Shown piece by piece: positions 1 to 11,800 of a stretch of 64,000 nucleotides of DNA; positions within the stretch are counted from its first letter, which is position 1; the number at the start of each line of letters is the position of its first letter. The position numbers were made by a program, and so were the translations under genes. Source of the DNA: Agrypnia vestita. Taxonomy: Eukaryota > Arthropoda > Insecta > Trichoptera > Phryganeidae. A model generated the notes under the pieces. That model made no database searches. It had not been told where the DNA came from and saw only the letters and a list, made by a program, of their open reading frames with translations. The stretch lies in NCBI GenBank assembly GCA_016648135.1, contig JADDOH010000317.1, positions 487,703-551,702 on the forward strand, given 5' to 3'.

Positions 1-187
1 TCGATTAAAATTTGTTTTTAGTTATTCAGGAAAAGATCCTTAAGACTTTCATACCTACTTCATCTCTGTGAGACATCTTGATTATTGATGTCCCGCTTGA
101 GATAAAATCGATAATAATTGTGATTTTAAAAGATACATGTTTAATTTAATTTCGTTGAAATTCTAGTTGAGTACAGCTTATTTCAAG

Positions 188-378
188 GTAGGTATACCTC
201 TTTCCATGTAAGAAGGACAATCGAATTAGTATAGGTATGTAAGCTGTGCGTACGAGGCACATTGTTTCATAATGTTGGTGTTTATACCCGTAAACACCAA
301 CACAACGAAACATGTGTGTCGTACGCACGGCTTACACATACTAATTCGATTGTCTTTCTTAAACGGAAAGAGGTCTAC
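188..378. mobile_element. Foldback MITE, family A, copy 1
   Basis: The left half (from 188) and the reverse complement of the right half (to 378) match almost end to end, so the whole unit folds into one hairpin of about 95 bp per arm. Both arms share blocks such as ACAATCGAATTAGTAT and TGTTGGTGTTTA. The same unit recurs at 42158-42347. Short open frames on both strands here are by-products of the palindrome. No transposase is present, so any movement would depend on an enzyme encoded elsewhere. The superfamily is unknown because no clear target duplication is visible. Confidence 0.8.
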
Positions 379-640
379 AAATATCGCGTCGTACAATCTC
401 TGTCATTCACAATGAGTGCATTCATCCAGCGAATGTCCATCCTCCGAGCGATGGTGCATTTCATACAATTGTATTACTAATTAATTGTCATTATAATAAT
501 TGCAATTAACTTTATGTAAATAAATCCTAATTGTATTTAAATGTCCTTAAAAATAAATTTATTCACATGAATTTAATTAAAATGAAAAGTGTTTGAAACA
601 TGCATCCTTCGTGTGCTTACATATGGTCTGAAAACTATCA

Positions 641-1021
641 CGCTAACTGCGAGGACCATGCGAAGACCATACACATCGATCTGTGGAGAGGCAGGTGCTA
701 GGCGTGAGTCTGAAAGAGAATCCTAAATGAGGAAATCAGATGCCGGACAAAATTTGGTAGACCGTATTGCCAAATTAATATAGCAATAGGCAGATCATAT
801 TGCCAGACAAGGAATAAACAGTGGGCACCCGGAATTCTGCGGTGGAAGCCATGGGACATGAAAAAAGGAAGAGGCCGGCCTCAGAAAAGATGGGCCCGAT
901 GAGATTATACCCGTCGCGGGTAGTGGCTGGATAAGAAAAACCCAAAGAATAGAAAATTGGAAAACATTAAAAGAGGCCTACATCCAGCAGTGTCGAGATA
1001 GCTGAGGAAGAAGAAGAAGAA
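641..1021 (+). mobile_element. LINE relic: C-terminal end of a non-LTR reverse transcriptase plus tail
   Basis: Decayed 3' end of a non-LTR retrotransposon ORF. In shifting frames it keeps pieces typical of the extreme C-terminus of insect endonuclease/reverse-transcriptase polyproteins: LGVSLK, NEEIRCRT, then GRGRPQKRW near 870-895, then WKTLKEAYIQQ ending at a TGA at 1003-1005. An (AGAAG)n tail follows to 1021, as at 52880. Several frameshifts and stops make it a pseudogene. The catalytic reverse transcriptase and endonuclease domains are absent, which fits 5' truncation during insertion. RTE or a Jockey-like clade is likely, but the clade cannot be fixed from this fragment. Confidence 0.8.
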
Positions 1022-4000
1022 ATAAATTTTAAAAAAGAAACAAAATAATACGATGATACGTGGTCCATGAGACTAACTTTAATTTTGTGTGTACGCCTAT
1101 TTCATAGTCATGGCTACACGCTACGTAGAATAAAGCGATTAATTGATACCAGTCAACATGTCATCTGTCACACAATGACACATTTGCAGATATCTCAAAA
1201 ATGACTCGGTCATTTTTTTATACTCGAAAATCTGACTACTTAATTATTTCCTACCATTGTGGCCATAATTATTAAAGATTACATCATCAATGAATACAAT
1301 GTACAATGAACTGCTTGGGAATAAATATTTTATTAAATATTTTCTAATTTCAATGGGAAAACCTCATTATAACACGACAAAGCCTAAGTGCGTATCCACT
1401 TCATTCAGGACCGGGTAATTTTATTGTTTGCAGCCTGGTTTGCGGCTTTTGCATATATGGAGACTAACGTTTGTTCAAAATTGCGATTACAACAATTTTC
1501 CCAAATGGAATTGCTCGTGCTTCCTCCATTTTGAATGCCTTAGTTGTCAAATGACGTACATCCGGACATAATAAAACCGTTAAAGGAATAATAATGAGTT
1601 GCAGGCTAGTCACAATAGACGTGCGTCTTGTGAATATTTGAAATGATACAATTCCAAAACAAAAACGTCCTAATAATCCGATGTCCTCTCAGATGTTATT
1701 TTCACCAAACAAATTATATACACGGTTACAACGGATGCGGAACACATATTTTTAATCAGTTTATTTCTTGCAATTTTTCGGTATCCGTCTGGCTATGCCA
1801 ATGTCTGTTCCAACAAAGGTGGATACCGCGTATAATTACATTAATAATACTCACAATACACTATACTAATACGGTGGTCGACACACTATACTAATACAAC
1901 GACTGATAAATGGCCAACTCAAGAACAAAAAATGTTATAACGCCCCGCATGGAAAAATACCATTGACTGACGAATCACGCGCTTGCAAATGACTTGTGGG
2001 ATGTGTCAGGGACATCTATACTCTGCATTTTTATTAAAGAAAATTTGTTTGTGTTTCATCAATGAAATATAGATTAGATTGTTTGTCTAAATGAAATTAA
2101 TTTGACTTTTTTAATAAATTGAAAATATTGATTTTCAGGTGTATTCTAGTGTATATCTACACTAATATATAAAGAGGTAAAGTTTGTAAGTTTAGATGTA
2201 GGAAGTAATCTTCGAAACTACTCATCCAATTTCAAAAATTCTTTCACCAATATTTAGAATGGACTTTCAGAGTGGACAAAGACTATATATTATTCCGTTA
2301 AAATAAAAAGGCTTTTTGTGGTGACCTATTTTACAACTCAAGTTGACGAAAAAAAATGTTGCGATGCGTTTTTTACGAATGCTGCCTTAACGGTAAGAGA
2401 TATTTAAATACTTTCAAAGGAGAAGTTGTAGAACTCAAAAAGTTCTACAAAAAAAAATCTGCGACGACATATATCTATATGTTAAGGTTAATACACAAAT
2501 CGATAAAATATGACTAAAAGTTAATGTGTGTGCGAAACAGCGCGTCTCAGGTCAATCAGTCAAAAGAGTTATAGAACCGATCAGCTGTTGACCAGAACTT
2601 TGTGTTAAATAATATTTGCAAAATGCAAATAAGCATTCTCTTTCTTCTTCTTCTTTTTCTACATCTCCTCATCTACGAATTATTTTATGGTCTTCACAAA
2701 GCCTCCAAGAAGCCGTATCGACCACCAACCATTAGGCCTACTGCATTTCATACGTATTTTATTTAATTATTTATTTTATATTTTATTATCTATATTATTA
2801 GTGATTGTGTTTATTGTAGCGTTTATTGATTAATTCATAAATTCCTGTGACTATTAAAAAAACTTACCGGCGAGTATTTGAGTTTATGAGAGATTTTGAA
2901 AAATAAAAAACACATTACGTGATTTATTATTTATAAAACGATATTTGCCTTTTAATAAATCATTAAATCAAATACATTTTTTTAATACAACAATCAGAGA
3001 TCTAGTTAATCAATTAAACGCGATATTAAGTGCTTGAAACTATCACGAAAACTTAATTGAAACATATGTACCCTGAAGACATAAACAAATGCTTTGTCTT
3101 ATTTATTTCCTTTAGTGATCTCGTTGGTCTCTGGAAGCCCATGGCCCAATCACAATAGCACCATCCATTCCCTGATATCGCCTACCTCTTTCATTCTTCT
3201 TCTTCCTCTTCTAGTAAATCTGTGATCTGTGTTGGCAGGTGTCAATCCTGGTCTCGTGACGTCCGTCTTTCTCTGCATGATTATAAATAATTTCTCTCGC
3301 GTGATTAAAAACAGAATCTAAAAAGAAACACATTTTTTAAATCTTCTTCGTTCCAGTCTACCATTTACCTATTTATCTGCTGTTTTCCTATTTTTCGCAA
3401 ACATGCGCTAATCCTACTACATATACATAGCGCACCACCGCCACCGACGGCAATGTTATCTGCAAATACGCCTCGCACTACCGTGTACTTGACTCAGTCG
3501 TCTACGTACTGAGTTTCTAGAAATGACAGTGTGGTTAAAGAGGTGTACAATCTACCGCATGTCGCAAATAGTGATGATTGTATGTGGCGTATAAATGCAA
3601 AAGCGTCACTAACCTTACGGGTTCCGTGGATATGGTTAGTAGCGCTATTGCATCTAGACGCCACATATTACAAAAAGGTTTGTTCTCTTTGCGCTTTATG
3701 TCTAATCTGGATGTGCGTTAAAAATTAATATACAGTGAATACTTGGTCTACTAATGTTTTGGAAGACGGGCAAAACTTTTAATTAATTTGGCATTACGAG
3801 GTTTTGCTTTACGAGTAATCTCTTTGTCTGCCGAGCGACATGTGATCACAACTGAGCAACATGTTGCAGAAAAACACCACCCGAATGAGGCTGCAGCAGT
3901 GTGAGCGATGAATCTGCGTATTGTAATGTCACATTTCTACCAAATCATCAAAAGGTGGCAAATATGTACTAGGCCTTAGCAAAGACGCGAACCATGTCAG

Positions 4001-4067
4001 CACCATTAACTGCCGGCAGCGGAAATATAAAAAAAATGTTCAAATATTTTGAAAAAAGTCATTATAA
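1022..4067. other. No supported gene; AT-rich DNA with small repeat traces
   Basis: No convincing exon or RNA gene is seen. A 34-bp block at 2117-2150 is the exact reverse complement of 8526-8559. Pyrimidine-rich CTTCTTCTTC runs near 2643 and 3190 look like minus-strand LINE tails like the one at 1010. The 65-codon open frame at 3531-3728 has no recognisable domain. Confidence 0.6.
2117..2150 (+). repeat. 34-bp block repeated inverted at 8526-8559
   Basis: The block beginning AATTGAAAATATTGATTT and ending TATTCTAGT is identical to the reverse complement of 8526-8559. The match ends sharply on both sides, so it is probably the edge of an older interspersed repeat. The second copy lies within the dispersed repeat at 8139-8640. 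Confidence 0.75.
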
Positions 4068-4150
4068 ATAAGTAAATACTTGTTCTTTAGGAACCGGCAT
4101 GTAAAAATACCGTCATTTTGATGGGTACAGCTTACAGCTAGTCACTAAAA
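4068..4150 (+). repeat. Dispersed repeat R1, copy 1
   Basis: Shares a core (AATACTTGTT, then GGAACCGGCATGTAAAA, then CGTCATTTT, then a GGGTA-AGCT block) with 11578-11660 (reverse), 16432-16500 and 25072-25130. The preceding GCAAAGACGCGAACC at about 3979 is also shared with 25090. Probably a SINE or LINE 3' segment; no coding potential. Confidence 0.6.
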
Positions 4151-4577
4151 TAAAATCCTATAATTATCTGAAGGATGAACTACACTTGTACAAAAATACA
4201 TCTACAACTCGTGTAAAATGTTATTTACACGCTATTTTAGAGATCTCCATCTTCCTCTCGTCATTTCACTTTCTCCATGCACACGTTTTACGCATCTGTG
4301 ACGGAAAACATTCTACTTTTTTATGAAATCGGGGGCGCGGCGCGCCGTGGAGTATTCTTATTTAATGGCCCGTATCTGCGGAATGAGACGCGATGAGGTA
4401 AATCTCAGAGATTTAATTGAGATTTTAGTAGCATGTGCACATACTGAAACTTTAATCCAGAGATAATGTCAGAGATTGCTTTGTGATTAGCATACGAGGA
4501 AGTTAGACAAATAGAATGCATTACAAACATTAACACATTCATATATTCACATATTCAAATTAGCTGTTTGAATTCCA

Positions 4578-4603
4578 AATAAAATAAAATAAAATAAAAT
4601 TAA
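4578..4603. repeat. (AAAAT)n microsatellite
   Basis: About five uninterrupted AAAAT units. Confidence 0.85.
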
Positions 4604-4705
4604 ATATTAAAGAAAACACTTTATTATTGTGAAGCTGCAATTTCAGAACAAATTTCTGTGAATTATTAACAAATTTATTAATCAATGAGAAATTACATAC
4701 AGGAA

Positions 4706-4757
4706 AATCAAAGTAATTATTGTAATCAAAGTAATTATATTAATCAAAGTAATTGGT
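4706..4757 (+). repeat. 18-bp tandem repeat, about three units
   Basis: AATCAAAGTAATTAT-type units start at 4706, 4724 and 4742, directly before a tRNA-like sequence. Confidence 0.8.
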
Positions 4758-4766
4758 AAAAACCAA

Positions 4767-4842
4767 GCTGCCGTAGCGAAATTGGATAACGCGCCTTTCC
4801 CGAATAGAGTGTAGGTCCGTTGGTTCGAATCCTGGTAGGAGC
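4767..4842 (+). repeat. tRNA-like sequence (tRNA pseudogene or SINE head)
   Basis: Internal RNA polymerase III promoter elements are visible: an A-box-like TAGCGAAATTGG near 4773 and a B box GGTTCGAATCC near 4822. The 5' GCTGCCG and 3' TAGGAGC pair only partly as an acceptor stem and I cannot draw a clean anticodon arm, so it is not called a working tRNA. Confidence 0.6.
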
Positions 4843-5616
4843 TAAATTATTTTTTCGTTAATTCGATTTTTCTGTATGTCTTTTCTAATTGATTAATTAT
4901 TTGTTAATTTACATATTCCATTTTAACTGCTATTGGGGAGACTCAAATTAACCCATCATTGGTGGACGGACGTACAACAGGCGTGAATTGGAGCGCAAGA
5001 CGGCCAATCTCTGAAGCGTGGTATACACGTGGGATCTACGAAAGCCGATATTTGTCTCATTATATATAGTATAATAATTTAATAAATCTTGCCAGATAAT
5101 TTTTACAATTGCAAAAAATATTAAATAATAGTTTATTAATTAAAAATACAGTACTGCAAGAAATAATATTCATAAAAAAATTGTACATTATATTCTAATG
5201 TCACTCTAGGACCGTCTATTAAGGTCAGTGACAACATTTGACCGTTTCCATGTTAAATTAATAAGATATGATGAAGCAATGAATGAGGGGAGAAAGTCTT
5301 AAGATTCGTTTTTAGTTTAATCTGTGTGTACATGTGATTGATCTGAATATATTTGATAAATATATTTCCAAGACTTTTTTACTGTAGTGAGGTTAATGTT
5401 AAGTAAATCAATATCGATCACATTATCGTTTTATGATTTGCATGCATGTTGGATGAAGGAATTGTTCTACTTCTGGGGACGAGGAAGAGTACGATCTGTC
5501 GGTTCGATAGGTTTTTCAAATATTGTCTCCTGACGAAAATCTCGTGATTAATTAAACCTGCATCCGCCGAAAACACAAATCCCAAAAAGTACCCATAGAG
5601 TATTTTAAAAAAAAAA
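4843..5616. other. No supported feature
   Basis: AT-rich DNA with no recognised gene. A short GC-raised block near 4930-5030 (GGTGGACGGACGTACAACAG) looks repeat-like, but no second copy is in the window. Confidence 0.5.
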
Positions 5617-6091
5617 TTATGTTATTTAAAAATTTATTTATTTTTCTTTATTAATTAACGCACTATAGGGCTTTTACAATAGATAGGTAAAGTGTACATT
5701 AATAGAATATATATAGTTTAAAGAAAAAATAATAACATGGAAACATAATAATAAGATAAAGTGAAAAAAAAAACATAAAATACAGATACAAATATATAAA
5801 GATAAATATAATATAAAGTAAAAAGGAAGTATATAACAAGCAGAAGCATAAAGAAAACATAATATAATAGAAATTCAAAAACAAAAAAAAGTAATAATAT
5901 AGAGTGAAAAGCGATAGCTTGAAATTGTATTGAAAGTCATAATGAAAATTTTACAAATCAATTATTTAAGTCCAATTCAACAAATACTAGTAATCTTTCA
6001 ATACACATATTAATATATGTTTGAATAATATACAGTTATTGGCAAAGACGTCAAGTTGCTCGTATCTGTTTGCTAGTCTAGGAAGCCTTTG
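5617..6091 (-). mobile_element. LINE 3' end, minus strand
   Basis: Read on the minus strand, the segment runs from a block at 5990-6091 that closely matches the reverse complement of 37035-37140 (GACGTCAAG, TCGTAT, GTTTGCTAGTCTAGGAA) to an AAAGCCC hairpin and a TAAATAAAT tail at 5617-5660. The 37000-37428 copy has the same order in the opposite orientation. Two independent copies with the same tail architecture point to a non-LTR retrotransposon 3' UTR with the last bit of its ORF. The AT-rich open frame at 5699-5884 lies in this tail and is not a gene. Confidence 0.65.
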
Positions 6092-8138
6092 CAGTGGGGA
6101 ATTAAAGATGTGGTTAGTAGCTGCGGTTTCCACGGCAAGCTACTTGACAAGCTTCATATTACAAGTCGTGTCTCTAGCCACTAACAAAGTTTATTTACTC
6201 TTGTCACCTGGTATTATAGTTGTATAAGCTGTACAGGTGAGCTGGGAGTGGTTTTGCCTCATTACACGCCACGCTGCGCCCAGCCACGAATTTAATGCGT
6301 TCGTGAAGGGTGGGAATACGTGTGACAGCTTCGCTATTATTGTCTCTACTATACATTTTCCAAAACTGGCATAATTTGCCCGCAAATATTTTATTTAATT
6401 TTTAGTCAATAATAAATACGATGGATGATTAGTCGATAATAAATAATAACGACGCACGAGTGGTCAATAAGAAAATATTTGAATGTATTTTTTGTACCTA
6501 TCTAATTAATATATTTTTTAGAAAATTTACTATCATTGTGCACACACATACACACAAAAATAACTATCAATGAGTGAATTGAAAATGTGAAAAATATTTT
6601 GTTAAATGAAATTTCGTAGTTAAAAGAGGAGGATTACCAAATAAAAAAATAATTTCTTGCGTGTTTTAATCAGTTTTATTAAACCATTATTATTTTTTAT
6701 AAATGAAAGGAAAAGCTGCTTTTTATGTGTTTGTGAAACTAATAACGAAATCTTGATTTTACTTCTGTACAAGTTTTCTAATATGAAGTTATTTGGAAAA
6801 AGATTGAATTTATTTGTGTGGTATACTCGTGTATACCCCTCATTACAATCATGTCGTAATCATTATTATACAATATTCTTCCTTCGTCAATTTTGACGTT
6901 TGACAAATGTCCTGATTTCTTTTTCGTAGAAGTTGCGTGTATTTGGTGTGTTATCCTGAGTACAAGGGGAATTGTGGATTAAGCGATGAAACCAATTGAT
7001 GTATCAACATCGAACTCAACGACAACTCAGAAATGTAATATCTACAAAAAAGTTATTGGTATCATTTCATTACTTCATCGCAAATACTTCAGGGATACTG
7101 GACATAGTATTTTCTAACTTAACTATACTATTTTATTAATTCCAAAGACATTGGTCGTAGCCACTCAGCAGCCACAACGTAACTTCCGTAGGGCCTAACA
7201 TCAGCAATCCGCGAAATACAATTGCTTTCTGCTAGTGGGTGTGTGTATCATATTGTAGTCTGAATAGTCAAACGTAAATCCCGGTGTATGCCTGGGAATT
7301 GCTGAATTCTAACGTCCATCCACTGTTGTATGCAGGAAAACTAATAATCCTAATTCTCCTTTTCGCATCTATTGTACCCTTCAACAGTTAATCCCAATGC
7401 AATAGTTCATCTTGTTACGGAACGATCCTCCCTTCTTCTTCCATGACCACCCAATAATTGTCATTTTATTGCCAGAGATTAATTATTTCTTAGAACAATA
7501 TCTCAGAACTGTCGAGTGATACGGCGCATTCTCACAAATACCATTTAATAGCAGTCATTAGTCTTTGTACTTACGACTATTTAATAAACCGTTAGTCTTT
7601 GTCATTCAAAATAGCTTAAGCCATCCAATAATTTACGTAACCCTCAATTTTGACAAAAATTGAATCTTATTCTAAGTAGTCTCAGAGCCGGCCATTTTAT
7701 ATCACTCATAGTCATATTTTTCACTCACTGAAACAATGCCAAAGTGACTTGAAGCATTAGGGATGTGGATCTATAGAAGGCTGTTAAGCTGAATTGATAG
7801 GGTTACAAATAAAAATGTAATAAATACGGGTGCTAAAGGGGAAAAAATCATTAAGGCACCTGGTCATGGAAAAGTTGCGAGCAGAATAGGACCTGATAGA
7901 CGAAGTACATCCCGACTGATGAATCTAAGGTGATTCACGCTATCCGCGATTTGACTATACGGAGCCGCTGCAAGCGAGACAATGATTGTCACATGATCGC
8001 TGCCGTTCCATAACTGGACAAGCACTAAAAGAATAAGGTAGTCGTATCTCAAAGGAACATCAATAAAAAGACGGTAATCGTACTCAGCAAAAAATCAATT
8101 TTTCAATTAATTAAGGATAAATTATATTATTATATTAA
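6092..8138. other. No supported gene
   Basis: The only GC-raised piece is at 6238-6330, and I cannot assign it. Open frames of 60-80 codons here have no recognisable motif and match random expectation for AT-rich DNA. Confidence 0.5.
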
Positions 8139-8640
8139 GTCTCACATAGATGAAACTAATTTATATATGAGAAAAGTTGATGGAAGTCTCCTACACGATG
8201 TTTCAGGGCTTATAATCTGTATGAGCTAGCTTAAGTGATCACACTACACAGTGCAACGTTCACCAATTCCGTTATAAGAACATCCACACATTATCAATTT
8301 TTTTGAAAGTTCTATATATATATGTTCGGGTCAAGAATCATTCATATATTACTATAGAATCTCTGCTAGAGATATCTGTTGATTTTTTCCTCATAAACAA
8401 GTTAGTATACATAGCTTTCGTAACTGGTAATGACACCTCAATATACATTTTTTAAAGTGGAATTTTTTTAGCAATATTCCTTTTAAGGTATATTTGGTAT
8501 TCTTTCGAGACATTAAACACGTCTACTAGAATACACCTGAAAATCAATATTTTCAATTCCTAGCATATAATTTTAAACAATATTTTTATATGAAAGTATG
8601 TCCTAAGAACACAGTTAATAATTGATAATTTTAGGTGAAA
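8139..8640 (+). repeat. Dispersed repeat D, copy 1
   Basis: Matches the reverse complement of 38454-38790 in order: GTCTCAC, ATGGAAGTCT, TGATCA, GCAACGTTCACCAATTCC, AAGAACATCCACACATTATC, then CTGGTAATGA-ACCTC. A further block at 8590 (GTATGTCCTAAGAACA) matches 38460 in the direct orientation, so the family may have inverted ends. No coding frame. Confidence 0.7.
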
Positions 8641-8759
8641 ACATGTTGTACTCTCTCCCATTAACCAGAACAATAACGAAACGATGTACCCTACGCAATG
8701 CGGTTACTCTGAGTACCTCAGTCAGCAATCTTGTACATGGATAAATAAATAAAATACAT

Positions 8760-9173
8760 TGTTACGGATTCGCGGCGGGTCATACTTAAAATCAATTATT
8801 TTTTTATTTAATACACAAAGCCTCTGGACATGATCATTAGCTGATTTCGTAATTCGAACTTCGCCCATAATAGAATATTCCACATGTCTCTGGCACACTT
8901 TATTCGTGCCGTTTCTGTGATTAATCGCACGGATTCACAGTTCACTTTCTTTGGTCTTTGCAGCCGTCACAATAATCTCCCCTATCCCCTCTAGAACTAT
9001 CCCCTCGCGCCCGCTACTACGCAATTAACAATATTTTTTCTCTCTCGAATATTCTCACATATTCCAGTGCATTCCACCAGTTTCCAGTTGTTTCTAAATT
9101 TTCCTTAAAGTCCAGAATGATCGGAAAATATTTAATTATATACAGTTTTCCACGTTTTTAGAATATCGTAACA
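8760..9173 (-). mobile_element. Candidate solo LTR
   Basis: A 414-bp unit begins TGTTAC and ends GTAACA, the usual inverted TG...CA border of retrovirus-like LTRs. Read on the minus strand it carries AATAAA-type polyadenylation signals near its middle and 3' part. Flanking tetranucleotides (ACAT and ATAT) differ at one base, so a target duplication is only suggested. No internal gag or pol sequence adjoins it. Confidence 0.45.
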
Positions 9174-9451
9174 ATATTGATTTACTATTTATTGTATAGA
9201 TTAATAAAATATAAGTAACGCGTAGAAACCTTTATGTTTTCTCTATATTGATAAAGTGCGTTATACGCCTAAAATAACCATGTCACAAATGTAAAGCCTT
9301 TTAAGAAGTAAATTCATTTGGCTTCATTACTCGTGTCTACTGATAAATAAGACAAAAAAACATTTAATGTCAATACTTAAGCAAATTTTAATTTTAAGAC
9401 AAATCAAATTAGAAGGATAAACGGTGAAATTTTTTTTGTTTATGTATCGAG

Positions 9452-9605
9452 GGAGATTTAGAAGACAAAAGACATCCTGTCCGTCCCTGGTTTAGGTGGG
9501 CTGACAGTGTGGAAGATCACAAAAAGACTTCAAATTGTCTTCTGCAACTATGTAGCTCAGGACCGAGATGCTTGAAGAGCACTCTTGATGGCAATAGAGT
9601 GTTAA
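9452..9605 (+). mobile_element. LINE relic: C-terminal reverse-transcriptase fragment
   Basis: One frame reads RPWFRWADSVEDHKK near 9480-9525; after a frameshift NYVAQDRDA follows near 9545. Proline-rich RW-D-V-D followed by AQDRD-W is the usual end of insect non-LTR polyproteins. A stop at about 9603 closes the frame. The fragment is frameshifted and 5'-truncated, so it is not functional. Confidence 0.6.
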
Positions 9606-9821
9606 GACCGGGGAATTAATTATTGGATACTCTTAGAGCGTAGGCTAATTTATTCGTTGATAGTTATTAAGAAAACACAGCTTAATTGAAGTTTCAAGGA
9701 ACAACAAAGTTCAAATAGAATTAATTACACGGCGTTAGGAAAAACATGTTGCGTTAATACTGAAAACAAGAATAAAAATTGAGGAGTTTGTACTCACGTA
9801 TGCGCGGTAGAAGTTATACTT

Positions 9822-10200
9822 CTTTTATTTATTTATTTATTAATCAACGCCTTAGTGGACTTTTACAGTACAAGAAAATTAAAAGGATTTTTATATACCT
9901 AACATATAACACACTTTACAGTAAATAATTAAAAAAATAATAATATAAATAAAATATATTTCAGATAAGTGAACAATATATATAAACGATGATTAGTACA
10001 CAAGCAAACAGTAATAATTAGAAACCTTTAACAAATTAATAATAGAGTAAAATAAAGATGATTAAACCAATATACCAGATAAATAAGATAAGAAGATAGA
10101 ATAAACCAAAAATATAAATATAAAACATAAAATCAAAACATATTTAAATGGGAAATAAACAATAATTAGAACTATTTAAAATAAATTAGTACCTATATAT
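9822..10200 (-). mobile_element. LINE 3' tail, minus strand
   Basis: A TTTATTTATTTATTTATTAA tract followed by GCCTTAGTGGACTTTTACAGT resembles the inverted version of the tail at 37379-37428 (GTAAAAGCCC hairpin, then TAAATAAAT). The rest is AT-rich and unalignable by eye. Confidence 0.45.
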
Positions 10201-11577
10201 AATTCATGGGGGAAAACATTAGTAAAAATTTAGTCCACTAAACTGTGCTTAATTCTATTGGTAAATTATAAGTCTAAGTCTAAGTAATTCTTTGCCTGAT
10301 TGTGATAATTGATATTTACATGTTGGTTAAAAATGTCAGCAATAACATTCGTCAGCTTTTGAATTGAGCATCTTTATGATTGGTATTCGATTCAAGATGG
10401 TCGACAGTACATTGTTTATATAATTTTACTTGAATAGTATTATATTACTTGAATACTAATTTCAAGTGAATAATTTTTTGTCACTTTAATGGAGGCGCGC
10501 GCGTTTCGTGGTCTCGCATTCCCGCTACACGCATTCTCGCTACAAAGTGCACTCTGTGCATGCGCAATATACCCTAAATACACCAAAAGAAGATAGCTTC
10601 AAGAACGTTTTCCATTACCTTATTTATTGCACGTCACCTAAATATCTACGTGAGTATCTACGGATCAGTTAGCCAACATCATCTTGCGTTTTAAAATAAG
10701 CCATTTATGAAATGAATTAAAAACTGAAATCGATTTTGAATTCGTATCAACATTTAGGTAGTATAGACCAATGATATAATTAACTGTAGATACGTTACAA
10801 GCATAAAATCTTGGCAACTCAAAATGAAGGTAATTGCCTTCTTTGCACTCGTTATCGAACGGACGCTACGCCGAAAAAAAGTCCCGGAGAAAAAGGAACA
10901 CAGCATCGTACACTATTGTAAGAATGAGTATGTTATTTTAGTCACCGTGACTTCAAATTACCGGATTTTTACTACACGCAGAGCGTTTGTAAAATAAATG
11001 TGTCGTGAATTGTTATCTCTTTCAATGCAATATTTGCTACATAGCTAGTATGGGAATAACGTGTCTACATTATAATACGTCAATGGTAGAGACCACAGTT
11101 TTTCGTATATTTTACAACTCTAAACTAATAATGATCGAAAATAAAAGAACCGGGACCTGTTTTTGTTGATTTCTATAGTGCTACTTTTATTTAGGCCGGT
11201 GTGTATGTCCGCAGATAACGGTAACGAGCTTCGCTCAGCACCACGAACCACGACTGTCGGCACATCGCTGATGATGTCATCGTTTTACATAAAAATGTAT
11301 TGACAAAAACACACATTATCGTTTAGTTACTAGCACACCACAATTCCATTGGATTCGGTCGTTGGCCAGAGGAGTGAGTTATTTTTCAGCCAAAATAAAT
11401 ATTTTTGGCAATACTCCAAAGAACGCGAGCGTCTCAATTGGACGCAGTTATGCAGAAAGCATCCAACCCAAAAAGCATGGAACTGAGAAAATGGCTTCTA
11501 AAAATTTGAACCTACAAAAAACCTTAACGTCGATATTTAATTCGTATTTTTTGTAGAGATGTTTTTTATATTTTTTA
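10201..11577. other. No supported gene
   Basis: A GC-raised patch lies at 10490-10570 and another at 11205-11270; neither has a recognisable coding frame. The open frame at 11362-11556 has no known motif. Confidence 0.5.
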
Positions 11578-11660
11578 TGTGATTACTAGCTATAACCCGT
11601 CAAAAATGACGTACTTTTACATGTCGATTCCTAAGTAATAAGTATTTTTTAAGTAAGTAA
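11578..11660 (-). repeat. Dispersed repeat R1, copy 2
   Basis: Reverse complement carries TACTTATTACTTAGGAATCG, then ACATGTAAAAGTACG, then TTTTTGACGGG, in the same order as 4068-4150. The adjacent block GTTACGGACGTTACACGAAG (about 11680) recurs near 35193. Confidence 0.65.
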
Positions 11661-11705
11661 AAAAATACTATAAAAAAGTTACGGACGTTACACGAAGTTA
11701 CGGGG

Positions 11706-11727
11706 ACAAACAGACAGAGAGATAGAC

Positions 11728-11795
<68 letters not shown>
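11706..11795. repeat. (GACA)n microsatellite
   Basis: A long run of GACA/GATA/GACG tetranucleotides. The Ser-Val-Cys-Leu repeats that can be read on the minus strand are translation of this simple repeat and not a protein. Confidence 0.95.
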
Positions 11796-11796
<1 letters not shown>

Positions 11797-11800
11797 AACA

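Noticed and set aside
4767..4842. Functional tRNA gene
   Set aside because: Weak acceptor pairing and no clean anticodon arm.
5699..5884. 61-codon Tyr/Phe-rich minus-strand frame
   Set aside because: Low-complexity AT-rich LINE tail.
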